Assembly (NCBI GenBank): GCA_029941905.1
Contig: JAPYTQ010000021.1
Coordinates: forward strand, 23,480 to 87,479
Reading direction: 5' to 3'
DNA: 64,000 nucleotides
DNA from: JAHRVQ01 sp029941905
GTDB lineage: Bacteria; Pseudomonadota; Gammaproteobacteria; Pseudomonadales; Azotimanducaceae
Part shown: positions 51,773 to 60,692 of the stretch, piece by piece
How the letters are laid out: each line of letters starts with the position of its first letter
How positions within the stretch are numbered: the first letter of the stretch is position 1
Program-made: the position numbers and the translations under genes
Notes under the pieces: generated by a model
Database searches by the model: none
Seen by the model: the letters and a program-made list of their open reading frames with translations, nothing else
What the model was told of the DNA's origin: nothing

Positions 51773-53616
51773 GCCAGAATTACTCCGAGAAAGATCGCAA
51801 TAATAAGGACGAGACCTGCGACCATGACTGCGGCATAGGTTCTTAGCTGGCCTGTCTGGCTGGTGGTGGAGAAGTCATGAATAAACCAGGTTACCTCGGC
51901 AGTGAAGTTATAGATCCAATCGACGATGTCTTTTTTATTGATACGGGTCACAAAGACATAGGGTTTGACAAACAAGGTGTCATACAACCAGTCCATGGCC
52001 CAATGGCTGAACCAGAATTTATTGAGGTTTGTGCCAAGAGCGGATTCGGTCCAGGGAGTGATGCTGATGCTGTGTCGTAAGAAAATCAGGTAAGCAATCA
52101 GGACACCCACAATGGGTACCGCGGGAGTAATTATCGCGATGGCGCCACTGTGATCGATAGCGTCTGCAAGTGGGAAAACCGCCGTCACCGGTATCTGGAA
52201 CCAGCCGCCGATAAGAGCGAGTACGCACAAGATGACAAGCGGGCCTGCCATGCCCCAGCCAGCAGGCGCTTCTGCCTGGGTCTTTTCTTCACCAAAGAAA
52301 ACGATGAACACCAGCCTGAAGCTATAGATTGCGGTGAGGAGTGCACCCAGCAACCCGCCAGCCCAGAATAAGAGTCCGAACTCCCCATGGTGGTAGGCGG
52401 AGAGCAGGATTGCGTCTTTCGAGTAAAAACCGGAAGTAAATGGCAGTGCTGCCAGCGCCGAACTGCCGATGATGAAACTCCAGAAGGCCACAGGCAGCTT
52501 TTTACGCAACCCACCCATACGGAAAATATTATGTTCATGATGCAGGCTGTAGATAACCGCCCCGGCGCCAAGAAACAGCAGGGCTTTGAAAAATGCATGG
52601 GTCATCAGGTGAAAAATACCGGAAGACCAGGCACCGACTCCAAGGGCCAGGAACATATAACCAATCTGGCTGATGGTGGAATAAGCCAGGATACGTTTAA
52701 TATCGGTTTGGGTCATGGCAGTAAACGCTGCCATTAATAATGTGACGGTACCAATCGTTGCGACCACCAGCATCGCAGTCGGTGACAGAAGAAACAATTC
52801 GTGGGTTCGGGCGATAAGGTAGACACCGGCGGTGACCATGGTGGCCGCGTGTATCAACGCACTCACAGGTGTTGGGCCTGCCATGGCGTCCGGAAGCCAT
52901 GTTTGCAGGGGCAGTTGTGCAGACTTGCCCACTGCGCCACCGACCAATAACAGGCAGGCAATGGTGACCATCGAATCGCCAACCTGCCAGGTCATTGCCG
53001 CTTTTTGCACCATGGGTTGAATATCCAGCGTGCCGAGATGCAGGAACAGCAGGAACATGCCGAGTGCCATAAATGTGTCGCCGATACGCGTGACCACGAA
53101 TGCCTTGCGCGCAGCAGAACCGTTACTGGAATCCTCATGCCAGAAACCTACCAGCAGGTAGCTGCATAGTCCGACGCCTTCCCAGCCGACAAATAGCAGC
53201 AGAAGATTGTCGGCAAGAACCAGAACCAGCATAGCCGAGACAAAAAGATTCATGTAGCTGAAGAAGCGGCTGTAGTCCTTGTCATCCAGCATAAACAGTG
53301 AAGAATATATATGGATCAGGAGCCCGACCCCTGTGATCACAAACATCATAATCAGTGACAGGCCATCGATAAAGAAACTGACTTTCGGGACAAAGCCCCC
53401 GACGTTCATCCAGGTGTAAAGGATTACCGTGTATGGGCTGGGATCTCTCTGTAGCAGAAATTCGAATCCGACTAACATGACGATAAAGGCGGACAACCCA
53501 ATGGAACCTACACCCACGAGTGCAACCATTTTCTTTGGCAAGTTACCCAGGGTGCAGAACAGGATTACAAAACCGAGCAGGGGTGAAAGTGGGATCAGAT
53601 AGACAAGATCTGCCAT
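51769..53616 (-). CDS. nuoL: NADH-quinone oxidoreductase subunit L
   Basis: A 615-residue subunit with about 16 helices plus the C-terminal lateral helix. The Glu in LLFVGWEGVGLCSYLLVGFW, KSAQLPLQTWLPDAMAGPTPVSALIHAATMV (landmark about residue 227 onward) and TQTDIKRILAYSTISQIGYM are diagnostic. Distal proton channel of complex I. Two bases separate it from nuoK, four-base overlap with nuoM. Confidence 0.97.
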   Translation of the reverse strand: MADLVYLIPLSPLLGFVILFCTLGNLPKKMVALVGVGSIGLSAFIVMLVGFEFLLQRDPSPYTVILYTWMNVGGFVPKVSFFIDGLSLIMMFVITGVGLLIHIYSSLFMLDDKDYSRFFSYMNLFVSAMLVLVLADNLLLLFVGWEGVGLCSYLLVGFWHEDSSNGSAARKAFVVTRIGDTFMALGMFLLFLHLGTLDIQPMVQKAAMTWQVGDSMVTIACLLLVGGAVGKSAQLPLQTWLPDAMAGPTPVSALIHAATMVTAGVYLIARTHELFLLSPTAMLVVATIGTVTLLMAAFTAMTQTDIKRILAYSTISQIGYMFLALGVGAWSSGIFHLMTHAFFKALLFLGAGAVIYSLHHEHNIFRMGGLRKKLPVAFWSFIIGSSALAALPFTSGFYSKDAILLSAYHHGEFGLLFWAGGLLGALLTAIYSFRLVFIVFFGEEKTQAEAPAGWGMAGPLVILCVLALIGGWFQIPVTAVFPLADAIDHSGAIAIITPAVPIVGVLIAYLIFLRHSISITPWTESALGTNLNKFWFSHWAMDWLYDTLFVKPYVFVTRINKKDIVDWIYNFTAEVTWFIHDFSTTSQTGQLRTYAAVMVAGLVLIIAIFLGVILA

Positions 53617-53618
53617 GG

Positions 53619-53936
53619 TTAACCCCTCATCCTGTTGGCACGGTCTATATCCAAAGTGCCGAATCGACGGTGAACCTGCAGCAGCAAGCCCAGTCCCACC
53701 GCGACTTCTGCAGCCGCGATACTCAGGATCAGCATGAACATGATCTGACCGTCCGCCTGTCCCCAGCGAGCGCCTGCAAGCACAAAAGCCAGTGCACAGG
53801 CGTTCAGCATGATTTCAAGGGACATTAGAATCAGGATGATATTACGACGAACCATCACGCCACCGAGGCCGATGGCGAATAAAACTGCGGCCAGCAATAA
53901 ACCGTGCTCGAGGGGTATAACGACGGCTTCTGTCAT
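53619..53936 (-). CDS. nuoK: NADH-quinone oxidoreductase subunit K
   Basis: A 105-residue three-helix subunit. The two membrane glutamates essential for proton transfer are seen in MSLEIMLNACALAF and AAAEVAVGLGLLL. The start overlaps nuoJ by four bases. It lies in the E-channel of the membrane arm. Length is normal. Confidence 0.97.
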   Translation of the reverse strand: MTEAVVIPLEHGLLLAAVLFAIGLGGVMVRRNIILILMSLEIMLNACALAFVLAGARWGQADGQIMFMLILSIAAAEVAVGLGLLLQVHRRFGTLDIDRANRMRG

Positions 53937-54463
53937 GATGACTGCCCCCCTTCACTAGGCCTGGCTTCAAACAGGTACCTGCGCCCCAGGTGATAAGCGC
54001 CCACAAGACCTGCAAGTAACAACATGGAGGCAATCTCTACCGCCAGCACATAAGGACCAAACAATTCAATACCCACGGTCTTGGGTCCAATCACCTGACC
54101 GCCAAGCAGTCGGTCGCCGGAAGACAGGATATAGATCATTTCGCCGAGCAGGGCGAGACAGAGAATCGATGGAAAAATCCACATGCCCGGTTGAAGCCAG
54201 CGATGCTCCAGGTCATCTCCTGTCTCTCCCAGGTTTAACATCATGATGACGAAAACGAACAGCACCATAATGGCACCCGCGTAGATCAGTATCTCGAGCG
54301 CTGCGGCGAACGGGGCCCCAACGAGATAAAAGATAATTGCAGAACCCAGTAACGAGATGATCAGGTAGATCAACGCATGGGCGGCATTGTATCGGGTCAC
54401 TGACAGTATGGTTGAGATCAGTGAGATGGTAGCCGCTGTATAAAAAAGTCCAAGTTCGAGCAT
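53933..54463 (-). CDS. nuoJ: NADH-quinone oxidoreductase subunit J
   Basis: A 176-residue subunit with five hydrophobic helices. The segment EILIYAGAIMVLFVFVIMMLNLG is the conserved third helix that forms part of the E-channel, with a pi-bulge in homologues. It starts 18 bases after nuoI and overlaps nuoK by four bases. Confidence 0.97.
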   Translation of the reverse strand: MLELGLFYTAATISLISTILSVTRYNAAHALIYLIISLLGSAIIFYLVGAPFAAALEILIYAGAIMVLFVFVIMMLNLGETGDDLEHRWLQPGMWIFPSILCLALLGEMIYILSSGDRLLGGQVIGPKTVGIELFGPYVLAVEIASMLLLAGLVGAYHLGRRYLFEARPSEGGQSS

Positions 54464-54481
54464 AAAATCCCAGTCTACCCG

Positions 54482-55018
54482 TCAGGGCAGAAGGCTCCTT
54501 ACATCTATGGGCGGTGCTTCGTTGAGCGCTTCGCCCTTGTCTTTGTCCTTAATCGATTTACCGGCTACATTGTAAAAACTGTATCCCGGGTACTTACCTT
54601 GCCCATCAATCAGCAAATGTTCTTTTTCGTAGACCATATTCTGTCGATCGTATTCGCACATTTCGAAATCAGGTGTCAGTTGGATCGAATAGGTGGGGCA
54701 CGCCTCTTCACACATGCCGCACATTACGCAGCGAGAGAAGTTAATCCTGAAGAATTCAGGGTACCAGCGACCGTCCTCGTCCTCGGTCTTCTGCAACGCA
54801 ATACAGTCAACCGGGCAAGCAACAGCGCACAGGTTACAAGCCACGCAACGCTCATTACCGTCCGGATCCCGGGTCAGCACAATACGACCCCGGTAACGTG
54901 GTGCAAGGTAAGGCATTTCCTCCGGGTACTGCACGGTATCGGCGGGAGTAAATGTATGCTTCAACACCTGGTAGAGGGTGTCGATCTGGCTCCAGACGAT
55001 ATCTATCATCTTGTTCAC
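54482..55018 (-). CDS. nuoI: NADH-quinone oxidoreductase subunit I
   Basis: A 178-residue ferredoxin-like subunit carrying clusters N6a and N6b. Both sets of four cysteines are intact: CVACNLCAVACPVDC and CVMCGMCEEACPTYS. It passes electrons from NuoG to the N2 cluster in NuoB. It lies 36 bp after nuoH. Normal length. Confidence 0.98.
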   Translation of the reverse strand: MNKMIDIVWSQIDTLYQVLKHTFTPADTVQYPEEMPYLAPRYRGRIVLTRDPDGNERCVACNLCAVACPVDCIALQKTEDEDGRWYPEFFRINFSRCVMCGMCEEACPTYSIQLTPDFEMCEYDRQNMVYEKEHLLIDGQGKYPGYSFYNVAGKSIKDKDKGEALNEAPPIDVRSLLP

Positions 55019-55054
55019 GACGCTAACTCCACAATAATCCCATAATGAAATGTT

Positions 55055-56008
55055 TCACAGCCATAAAATCACCGCGCCTGTGACTAGCAGGTTTACCAGG
55101 GTCAGGGGTAACATCACCTTCCAGCCAAACGACATGAGCTGGTCGTATCTGGGCCGTGGAATACCGGCGCGCAGCAGAATAAAGAAACAAACTACAATAA
55201 ATGTCTTTAACCCGAACCAGAAAAAACCGGGAAGAAAATCAGGCCCCAGCCAGCCTCCGAAGAAGATGGTAATGATCATCGAAGAAATGAGTAACAGGCC
55301 CAGGTACTCTCCCAGCATGAACATGCCGAATTTCATGCCGGAGTACTCGGTGTGGAAACCTGCAATGAGCTCGTGTTCTGCTTCCGGCAGGTCGAACGGT
55401 AAACGATGACTCTCTGCGATCCCGGCAATGAGAAAGACAATAAATCCCAGGAACTGGCTGATGACGAACCAGCCGTGTTCCGCCTGGGTATTGACGATGT
55501 CGACGAGGCTGAAGGAGCCGCTGATCATGACAACACCCATCAGTGACAAGCCCATAAATACTTCGTAGCTCACCATTTGTGCGGCAGAACGAAGCCCACC
55601 GATCAAGGCGTACTTGTTGTTCGATGCCAGACCACCCAACAGGACACTGTAAACTGCCAGGGAAGTCATGCCCAGGAAGAACAACAGGCCAATATTCAGG
55701 TCAGCAATATGCAGTTCAGCAGTGTAAGGCACAACCGCGAAACCCAGGAGCATTGCCATCACAATTGCCGTGGGTGCAAATGTAAACACAAATTTGTCTG
55801 CGAAGGGTGGAACCCAGTCTTCCTTTGCCAATAGTTTGATGACATCAGCCAGAGCAAGGCCAATACCGAAAGGGCCGACACGATTTGGACCCAGGCGATC
55901 CTGCCAGATGCCCAGCAGGCGGCGTTCAAACCAGACCAAAACGGCAGCAACTGCAAATGCACCCAATAAGGTACCGTAGATAACCAGATAGATAATGAGT
56001 TCTTCCAT
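55055..56008 (-). CDS. nuoH: NADH-quinone oxidoreductase subunit H
   Basis: A 317-residue, eight-helix subunit of the quinone-binding chamber. The conserved loop RLPFDLPEAEHELIAGFHTE and the QDRLGPNRVGPFG segment are clear. It begins one base into the nuoG stop codon. Couples quinone reduction to proton pumping. Confidence 0.98.
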   Translation of the reverse strand: MEELIIYLVIYGTLLGAFAVAAVLVWFERRLLGIWQDRLGPNRVGPFGIGLALADVIKLLAKEDWVPPFADKFVFTFAPTAIVMAMLLGFAVVPYTAELHIADLNIGLLFFLGMTSLAVYSVLLGGLASNNKYALIGGLRSAAQMVSYEVFMGLSLMGVVMISGSFSLVDIVNTQAEHGWFVISQFLGFIVFLIAGIAESHRLPFDLPEAEHELIAGFHTEYSGMKFGMFMLGEYLGLLLISSMIITIFFGGWLGPDFLPGFFWFGLKTFIVVCFFILLRAGIPRPRYDQLMSFGWKVMLPLTLVNLLVTGAVILWL

Positions 56009-58746
56009 CAGGAAGTCCTATCTGTAGTGATTAGTTTCGGAGAAAGCGGATTCAGGTCGCTCACCCATTCCGTTATCTTTGAGAGTTCGATCGACTCAAT
56101 GCCATTTAGTTGTGCGGTTGCCGGGATTCGTGGGTACACCATGCAATCGACCGGTAGATTGTCATCAACAATGACAGCCATTTGCAATTCGCCCCCCTGG
56201 GTTTGACAGCTGACGCCGTCGCCATTGCTGACACCCAACGCGTTCGCGTTCAATGAGCTCAGGCGGATATATGGCCTGGGAATTAACTGCGACAGTTCTT
56301 CGGAATTTGCGGACAATTCGTCGCTGCCAAATATATGAAGTTTGGCAACGAGGGTGCCCCGGTCGATCTGACCGATTGTATAGGGTGTTAAGCTCTCATT
56401 GGGTGCAATCAATATGACACCTGTGTCCCCGCCGGTATCAGAACCACCAATCTCGCTTTGAAACTTGTGGATTGACTGGTTTGAATTCCAGCCCGGTGAC
56501 CAGGTGTATGCCCGCAAGCTTGCCGGGGTTTGTTGCTGAACACCTTCCATGGTGAACGCCATCGCGGATTCACTATCCACCGGCTGTTTTGGTTCGTGTA
56601 CTGAAATATTTGCCAGCATTGCGGTACGACCACTCGCTCGATGGGTCATACGCGAAGACTTACTGCCTTCGATTCGAAAGTCGGCTTCCGGTGCGGCGTC
56701 AATAATGCCGCGAAGTACAGGGTGTTGATTCACCAGGTCGTGGCGTATTTCTGTTGACGATCTCAGTTCAGTACTCGCCCCGTCGTTTATGACTCCTTTC
56801 GCACCAAGCTGGATAGCATCCATTAAATGGTAACTGGCCTGAATATCTCCTTTGGGTTTATAAACCGCCATGGAGCGTTGTGCCCGGCCTTCGTTGTTGA
56901 CATAAGTGCCCTCGGCCTCAGCAAATGTTGCAGCGGGTAAAACAATATGGGAAGCAGAAGTTGATGCATTGTCCAGATGATCGATGACCACGAGGTTTGC
57001 TATTTTTGAGACTTGGCTTTCGAAGCCCTGGCCCAGTCTGGGGGCTAGATCATTCTCCAGCAGAACAACCATGTCGGGTTCAGACGCAAGTAGCCCTGTG
57101 AGTGAGCCTTGATTGTCGAGTATTGCAACTCCGACACTGTTGCATTCGCTGGCACATAAAAAGAGTCCTGTTTCAGGGTTATTTGTCTTTAACGCCAGCG
57201 CGACGTTGACGGCGGCTTTCATAATATTGGCATTCTGGAGACTGGTGCCTGAGACAATCAAAGGGCGTTTGGCATTTGTCAGGGCCGTCACGATGGACGC
57301 AGTCTCCGCCGATGTCTCGCTGCTGTTGCTGTCTGAGAGGCTGCTGTTCGAGAGGCTTTCAGCAATATCAAATCCCAATTGCGAAATATCTGATGGTTTG
57401 AGTCGCAGTACCTGACTCGCAACTTCATCCAGTCTGTCTTCCACCGGTGTCGCTACTATCAGGGAGCTGCGATCATGCTGCGCCAGCTCCCTGACCGCCG
57501 CGTCATGCCAGAGTGCAATCTGCGTGGCATCGGCCATTTCAGCGCTTCGATTTCGCGTTGCCTGGCGTATGGACAGGGCCAGTCTTGGGGCATGATTGGT
57601 CACGTCTTCACCCAGTACCAGAATCGCATCATAATCTTCGATATCAGCCAGCGTTGGTGTAACCAGGTCACTGCTTAAAGCGTCGAGGATAATTCCGTGT
57701 AGCTCACGGTCAGTGTCGGTCATCCCGTTGCAATAATTTTCGCTTCCCACCAGGTCCCTAAGTGCATGGTTTGCTTCCAGGCTGGCCCGGGGTGAGCCGA
57801 TACCGACGATTTTGGCGCTGGAAGAGATCATTTCCGTTATTTTCGATATCGCTGCTTCGAGATTTACCGGGTCGTATAAACCCCCGGCATTTCGAATCCC
57901 GGACTGGGGAATACGCCGGTTGGAGCTGACGTAGCCAGCACCGAACCTGCCACGATCACAGAGGAAGTATCCGTTGACCTCGTGATGATATCGGTTATGG
58001 ACCCGGCGTATTTGGCCATATCGTTCTGAGGTATATGTATTGCACCCGAGCGCACAGCCAGTGCAAACAGTAGGTGCGGATTGTAAATCCCACTTGCGGG
58101 TGTAGTGCTTCGATAGAGTTTTATCGGTAAATACTCCAGTCGGGCAAACCTCAACAAGGTTCCCCGCAAACTCGTTCTCCAGAACGCCATCGTCAGAGCG
58201 GCCAAAAAAGACCCGGTCTCTTGAGGCAAATGCGCTGAGGTCATGCCCGCCGGAATAATCCTGGTAGTAGCGCACGCAGCGATAACAGGTGATGCAACGG
58301 TTCATTTCGTGACCGATGAATGGGCCCAGGTACTGATTGTTGAAGGTGGTTTTCTTGCCCTCATAGCGACGACTGCTATGCCCAACCATCACGGTCATGT
58401 CCTGCAGATGACATTCCCCGCCTTCCTCACAGACAGGGCAGTCGTGGGGGTGGTTCAGCATCAGGTTTTCAATCACCGAGTCCCTGAACATCACAGCATT
58501 TTCGGTCTGTACAGAAAACATCGCACCCTCTGTAACCGGCGTCATACAGCCCATCACGATGCGCCCACGGGTATCCTCGTCGTTGGCGTACTGAACGACA
58601 GCACATTGACGACAGGCGCCAACGCTGCCCATGGCTGGATGCCAGCAAAAATAGGGGAGGTCAATACCGGCTGATAGCAGGGCTTCGAGGAGGTTTACAC
58701 CTGCCTTGACTTCGAGATCTTGCCCATCAACCTTGATCGTTGGCAT
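56008..58746 (-). CDS. nuoG: NADH-quinone oxidoreductase subunit G
   Basis: About 912 residues from the ATG at 58746, which overlaps the nuoF stop by one base; an upstream start at 58773 would overlap nuoF further. N-terminal 2Fe-2S ligands PYFCWHPAMGSVGACRQCAV, then HDCPVCEEGGECHLQD and MNRCITCYRCVRYYQD and a CTGCALGCNTYT set for further clusters. The C-terminal part is a molybdopterin-oxidoreductase-like domain that has lost Mo binding in complex I. Relays electrons in the peripheral arm. Confidence 0.96.
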   Translation of the reverse strand: MPTIKVDGQDLEVKAGVNLLEALLSAGIDLPYFCWHPAMGSVGACRQCAVVQYANDEDTRGRIVMGCMTPVTEGAMFSVQTENAVMFRDSVIENLMLNHPHDCPVCEEGGECHLQDMTVMVGHSSRRYEGKKTTFNNQYLGPFIGHEMNRCITCYRCVRYYQDYSGGHDLSAFASRDRVFFGRSDDGVLENEFAGNLVEVCPTGVFTDKTLSKHYTRKWDLQSAPTVCTGCALGCNTYTSERYGQIRRVHNRYHHEVNGYFLCDRGRFGAGYVSSNRRIPQSGIRNAGGLYDPVNLEAAISKITEMISSSAKIVGIGSPRASLEANHALRDLVGSENYCNGMTDTDRELHGIILDALSSDLVTPTLADIEDYDAILVLGEDVTNHAPRLALSIRQATRNRSAEMADATQIALWHDAAVRELAQHDRSSLIVATPVEDRLDEVASQVLRLKPSDISQLGFDIAESLSNSSLSDSNSSETSAETASIVTALTNAKRPLIVSGTSLQNANIMKAAVNVALALKTNNPETGLFLCASECNSVGVAILDNQGSLTGLLASEPDMVVLLENDLAPRLGQGFESQVSKIANLVVIDHLDNASTSASHIVLPAATFAEAEGTYVNNEGRAQRSMAVYKPKGDIQASYHLMDAIQLGAKGVINDGASTELRSSTEIRHDLVNQHPVLRGIIDAAPEADFRIEGSKSSRMTHRASGRTAMLANISVHEPKQPVDSESAMAFTMEGVQQQTPASLRAYTWSPGWNSNQSIHKFQSEIGGSDTGGDTGVILIAPNESLTPYTIGQIDRGTLVAKLHIFGSDELSANSEELSQLIPRPYIRLSSLNANALGVSNGDGVSCQTQGGELQMAVIVDDNLPVDCMVYPRIPATAQLNGIESIELSKITEWVSDLNPLSPKLITTDRTS

Positions 58747-60044
58747 CAGGCCCCTCCGACTGCATATTGACATTGTTTGTTTTCGATATGACTTATAAAG
58801 TCGTCGCGGAAATATTTCAAACCGCTGACCAGGGGTTCCATCGCCCCTGGTGCGTGGGCGCAGTGGGTGTTACCAATAGCGCCAATAAACTGTGACTGTC
58901 GTTCCAGTATCTCAATATCCCTGAGGCTACCTTCACCCGCCTCAATGCCATCGAGTATTTGCTGAACCCAGGGTAAACCTTCTCTGCAGGGCGTACAAAA
59001 GCCGCAGGACTCCCGGGCAAAAAACTTCTCCAGGTTCGCGATCATGCCAACAGGACAGGTTCTGTCGTCCAGAATAATCATCGTGCCCGTACCCATGCGG
59101 CTACCGGCCTTCATGATGGATTCGTATTCCATCGGTAAATCAAGATGCTCTGCGACCAGGAAATCTGTCGATGCGCCACCAGGTAGAAAGCCCTTCAGCC
59201 CATAGCCATCTTTCATGCCACCGGCACGTTCTTCTAGGATTTCCCGGATGGTGGTGCCCATGGGCAGTTCCCAGCAACCAGGATTCTTTACCCGACCACT
59301 GGCACCGAATAATTTAGTGCCGCCGTCACTGCCCAGGCCCAGGGACTTAAACCAGTCAGGACCGTTTGCGATGATGTGGGGAATATTGCAAAGGGTCTCT
59401 ACATTATTAACAATCGTCGGTCGTCCCCAGAGACCACTCACTTGTGGAAATGGAGGCTTGGCGCGCGGCGTTGCCCGCTTACCTTCCAAAGAGTTCAGTA
59501 ACGCGGTTTCTTCGCCGCAGATATAACGACCGGCACTAATATGGACATAAAGGTGAAAGTTAAAGTCCGATCCAAGGATCCGGTCACCGAGTAAATTCTT
59601 GTTTTCAGCTTCCTTGATGGCATCCCGCAGGCGTTTGATGGCAACATGATATTCATCGCGGATAAAGATATAACCCACATCTGCCGAGAGGGTGTAGGCC
59701 GACAGCACCATACCTTCTATCAATTGATGCGGATCAAATTCCATAAGCAATCTGTCTTTGAAGGTACCGGGTTCCATTTCGTCTGCATTCGCCACCAGGT
59801 AACGATGTCCGGGAGATTGCACTGGGTCAGGTTTTGGTACGAAGCTCCATTTCATCCCGGTAGGAAAACCTGCGCCACCTCTGCCTCGTAGATTGGAGTC
59901 CTTGATAATTTCAAGCACATCATCCGGTGTTGACTGGCCGACAGACTTTCGAACCGCGTCATAACCGCCATTAGCTTCATAGGCAGCGAGGTCCGTGGGA
60001 CCTTTGTCTGGGGCTATGTTACGGGTTAACGGCGTTTCAGTCAT
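58746..60044 (-). CDS. nuoF: NADH-quinone oxidoreductase subunit F
   Basis: About 432 residues from the ATG at 60044; the frame reaches 60092 but the extra part overlaps nuoE. FMN/NADH site GRGGAGFPTGMKWSF, and the N3 cluster ligands SCGFCTPCREG with a later Cys in NTHCAHA. It is the entry point where NADH reduces FMN. It overlaps nuoE by eight bases and nuoG by one. Confidence 0.97.
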   Translation of the reverse strand: MTETPLTRNIAPDKGPTDLAAYEANGGYDAVRKSVGQSTPDDVLEIIKDSNLRGRGGAGFPTGMKWSFVPKPDPVQSPGHRYLVANADEMEPGTFKDRLLMEFDPHQLIEGMVLSAYTLSADVGYIFIRDEYHVAIKRLRDAIKEAENKNLLGDRILGSDFNFHLYVHISAGRYICGEETALLNSLEGKRATPRAKPPFPQVSGLWGRPTIVNNVETLCNIPHIIANGPDWFKSLGLGSDGGTKLFGASGRVKNPGCWELPMGTTIREILEERAGGMKDGYGLKGFLPGGASTDFLVAEHLDLPMEYESIMKAGSRMGTGTMIILDDRTCPVGMIANLEKFFARESCGFCTPCREGLPWVQQILDGIEAGEGSLRDIEILERQSQFIGAIGNTHCAHAPGAMEPLVSGLKYFRDDFISHIENKQCQYAVGGA

Positions 60045-60579
60045 TTGATGTCTCGCCCCCGATTGGATTGTTAGACGTATCGTCACTTGCATCGCTGAAC
60101 AAGCTATCGATGCTCTGTTCCGTCAGGTCATGATGCAATTCATCACCGACCATCATTGCCGGGGCATGATCGCAGTCTCCAAGACAGGTCACCGGCAGCA
60201 AGGTATATTTGTTGTCCGCTGTGGTTTCACCGTATTCGATATTCAGTTTGGATTTGATCTTCCTGGATAAATTGTCTCCCCCCATAATCCAGCAGGTGAC
60301 GCTGTCGCAATACAAAATAACCTTGTCTCCGACAGGCTTGCGATAGATAAGATTATAAAAGGTTGCAATGCCGTCCAGTTCAGCTTCTGACATCCCCAAC
60401 AATTTTGCAATGCTCGACAGACTGCTGTCCGATACCCAGCCTCTGTGCCTTTGAACGATTTTAAGTGCATCAATAGCAGCGGAACGCCGGTCAGGCAGAT
60501 GGCTGATCTCGGCTTCAATCTCACTGATCTCTGCATCGGATAGCGCATTGATCAAACTGTTGTTTACTGCCTCACTCAT
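60037..60579 (-). CDS. nuoE: NADH-quinone oxidoreductase subunit E
   Basis: A 180-residue thioredoxin-like 2Fe-2S subunit (cluster N1a). The ligands are in YCDSVTCWIMGG (CX4C) and CLGDCDHAP (CX3C). The N-terminal helical part is normal. It is separated from nuoCD by a 100-bp gap that consists largely of 16-bp tandem repeats, the widest gap inside this operon. Confidence 0.97.
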   Translation of the reverse strand: MSEAVNNSLINALSDAEISEIEAEISHLPDRRSAAIDALKIVQRHRGWVSDSSLSSIAKLLGMSEAELDGIATFYNLIYRKPVGDKVILYCDSVTCWIMGGDNLSRKIKSKLNIEYGETTADNKYTLLPVTCLGDCDHAPAMMVGDELHHDLTEQSIDSLFSDASDDTSNNPIGGETSND

Positions 60580-60612
60580 TTACGTTTCTTCTATATCTGG
60601 GTTTTTGACACT

Positions 60613-60692
60613 TTATCATCGGTCCACATCATCATCGGTCCACATCATCATCGGTCCACATCATCATCGGTCCACATCATCATCGGTCTACG
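60613..60692. repeat. Five-copy 16-bp tandem repeat overlapping the nuoCD stop codon
   Basis: TCATCATCGGTCCACA is present in three exact copies (60629-60676), with a one-mismatch copy upstream (60613-60628) and a two-mismatch copy downstream (60677-60692). The nuoCD stop lies inside the last copy, so its final codons are repeat-derived. Each unit carries a TGA on the coding strand. Prone to slippage. Confidence 0.95.

Noticed and set aside
60613..60692. CRISPR array
   Set aside because: The units are directly adjacent with no spacers, only 16 bp long, and no cas gene is present. It is a plain tandem repeat.
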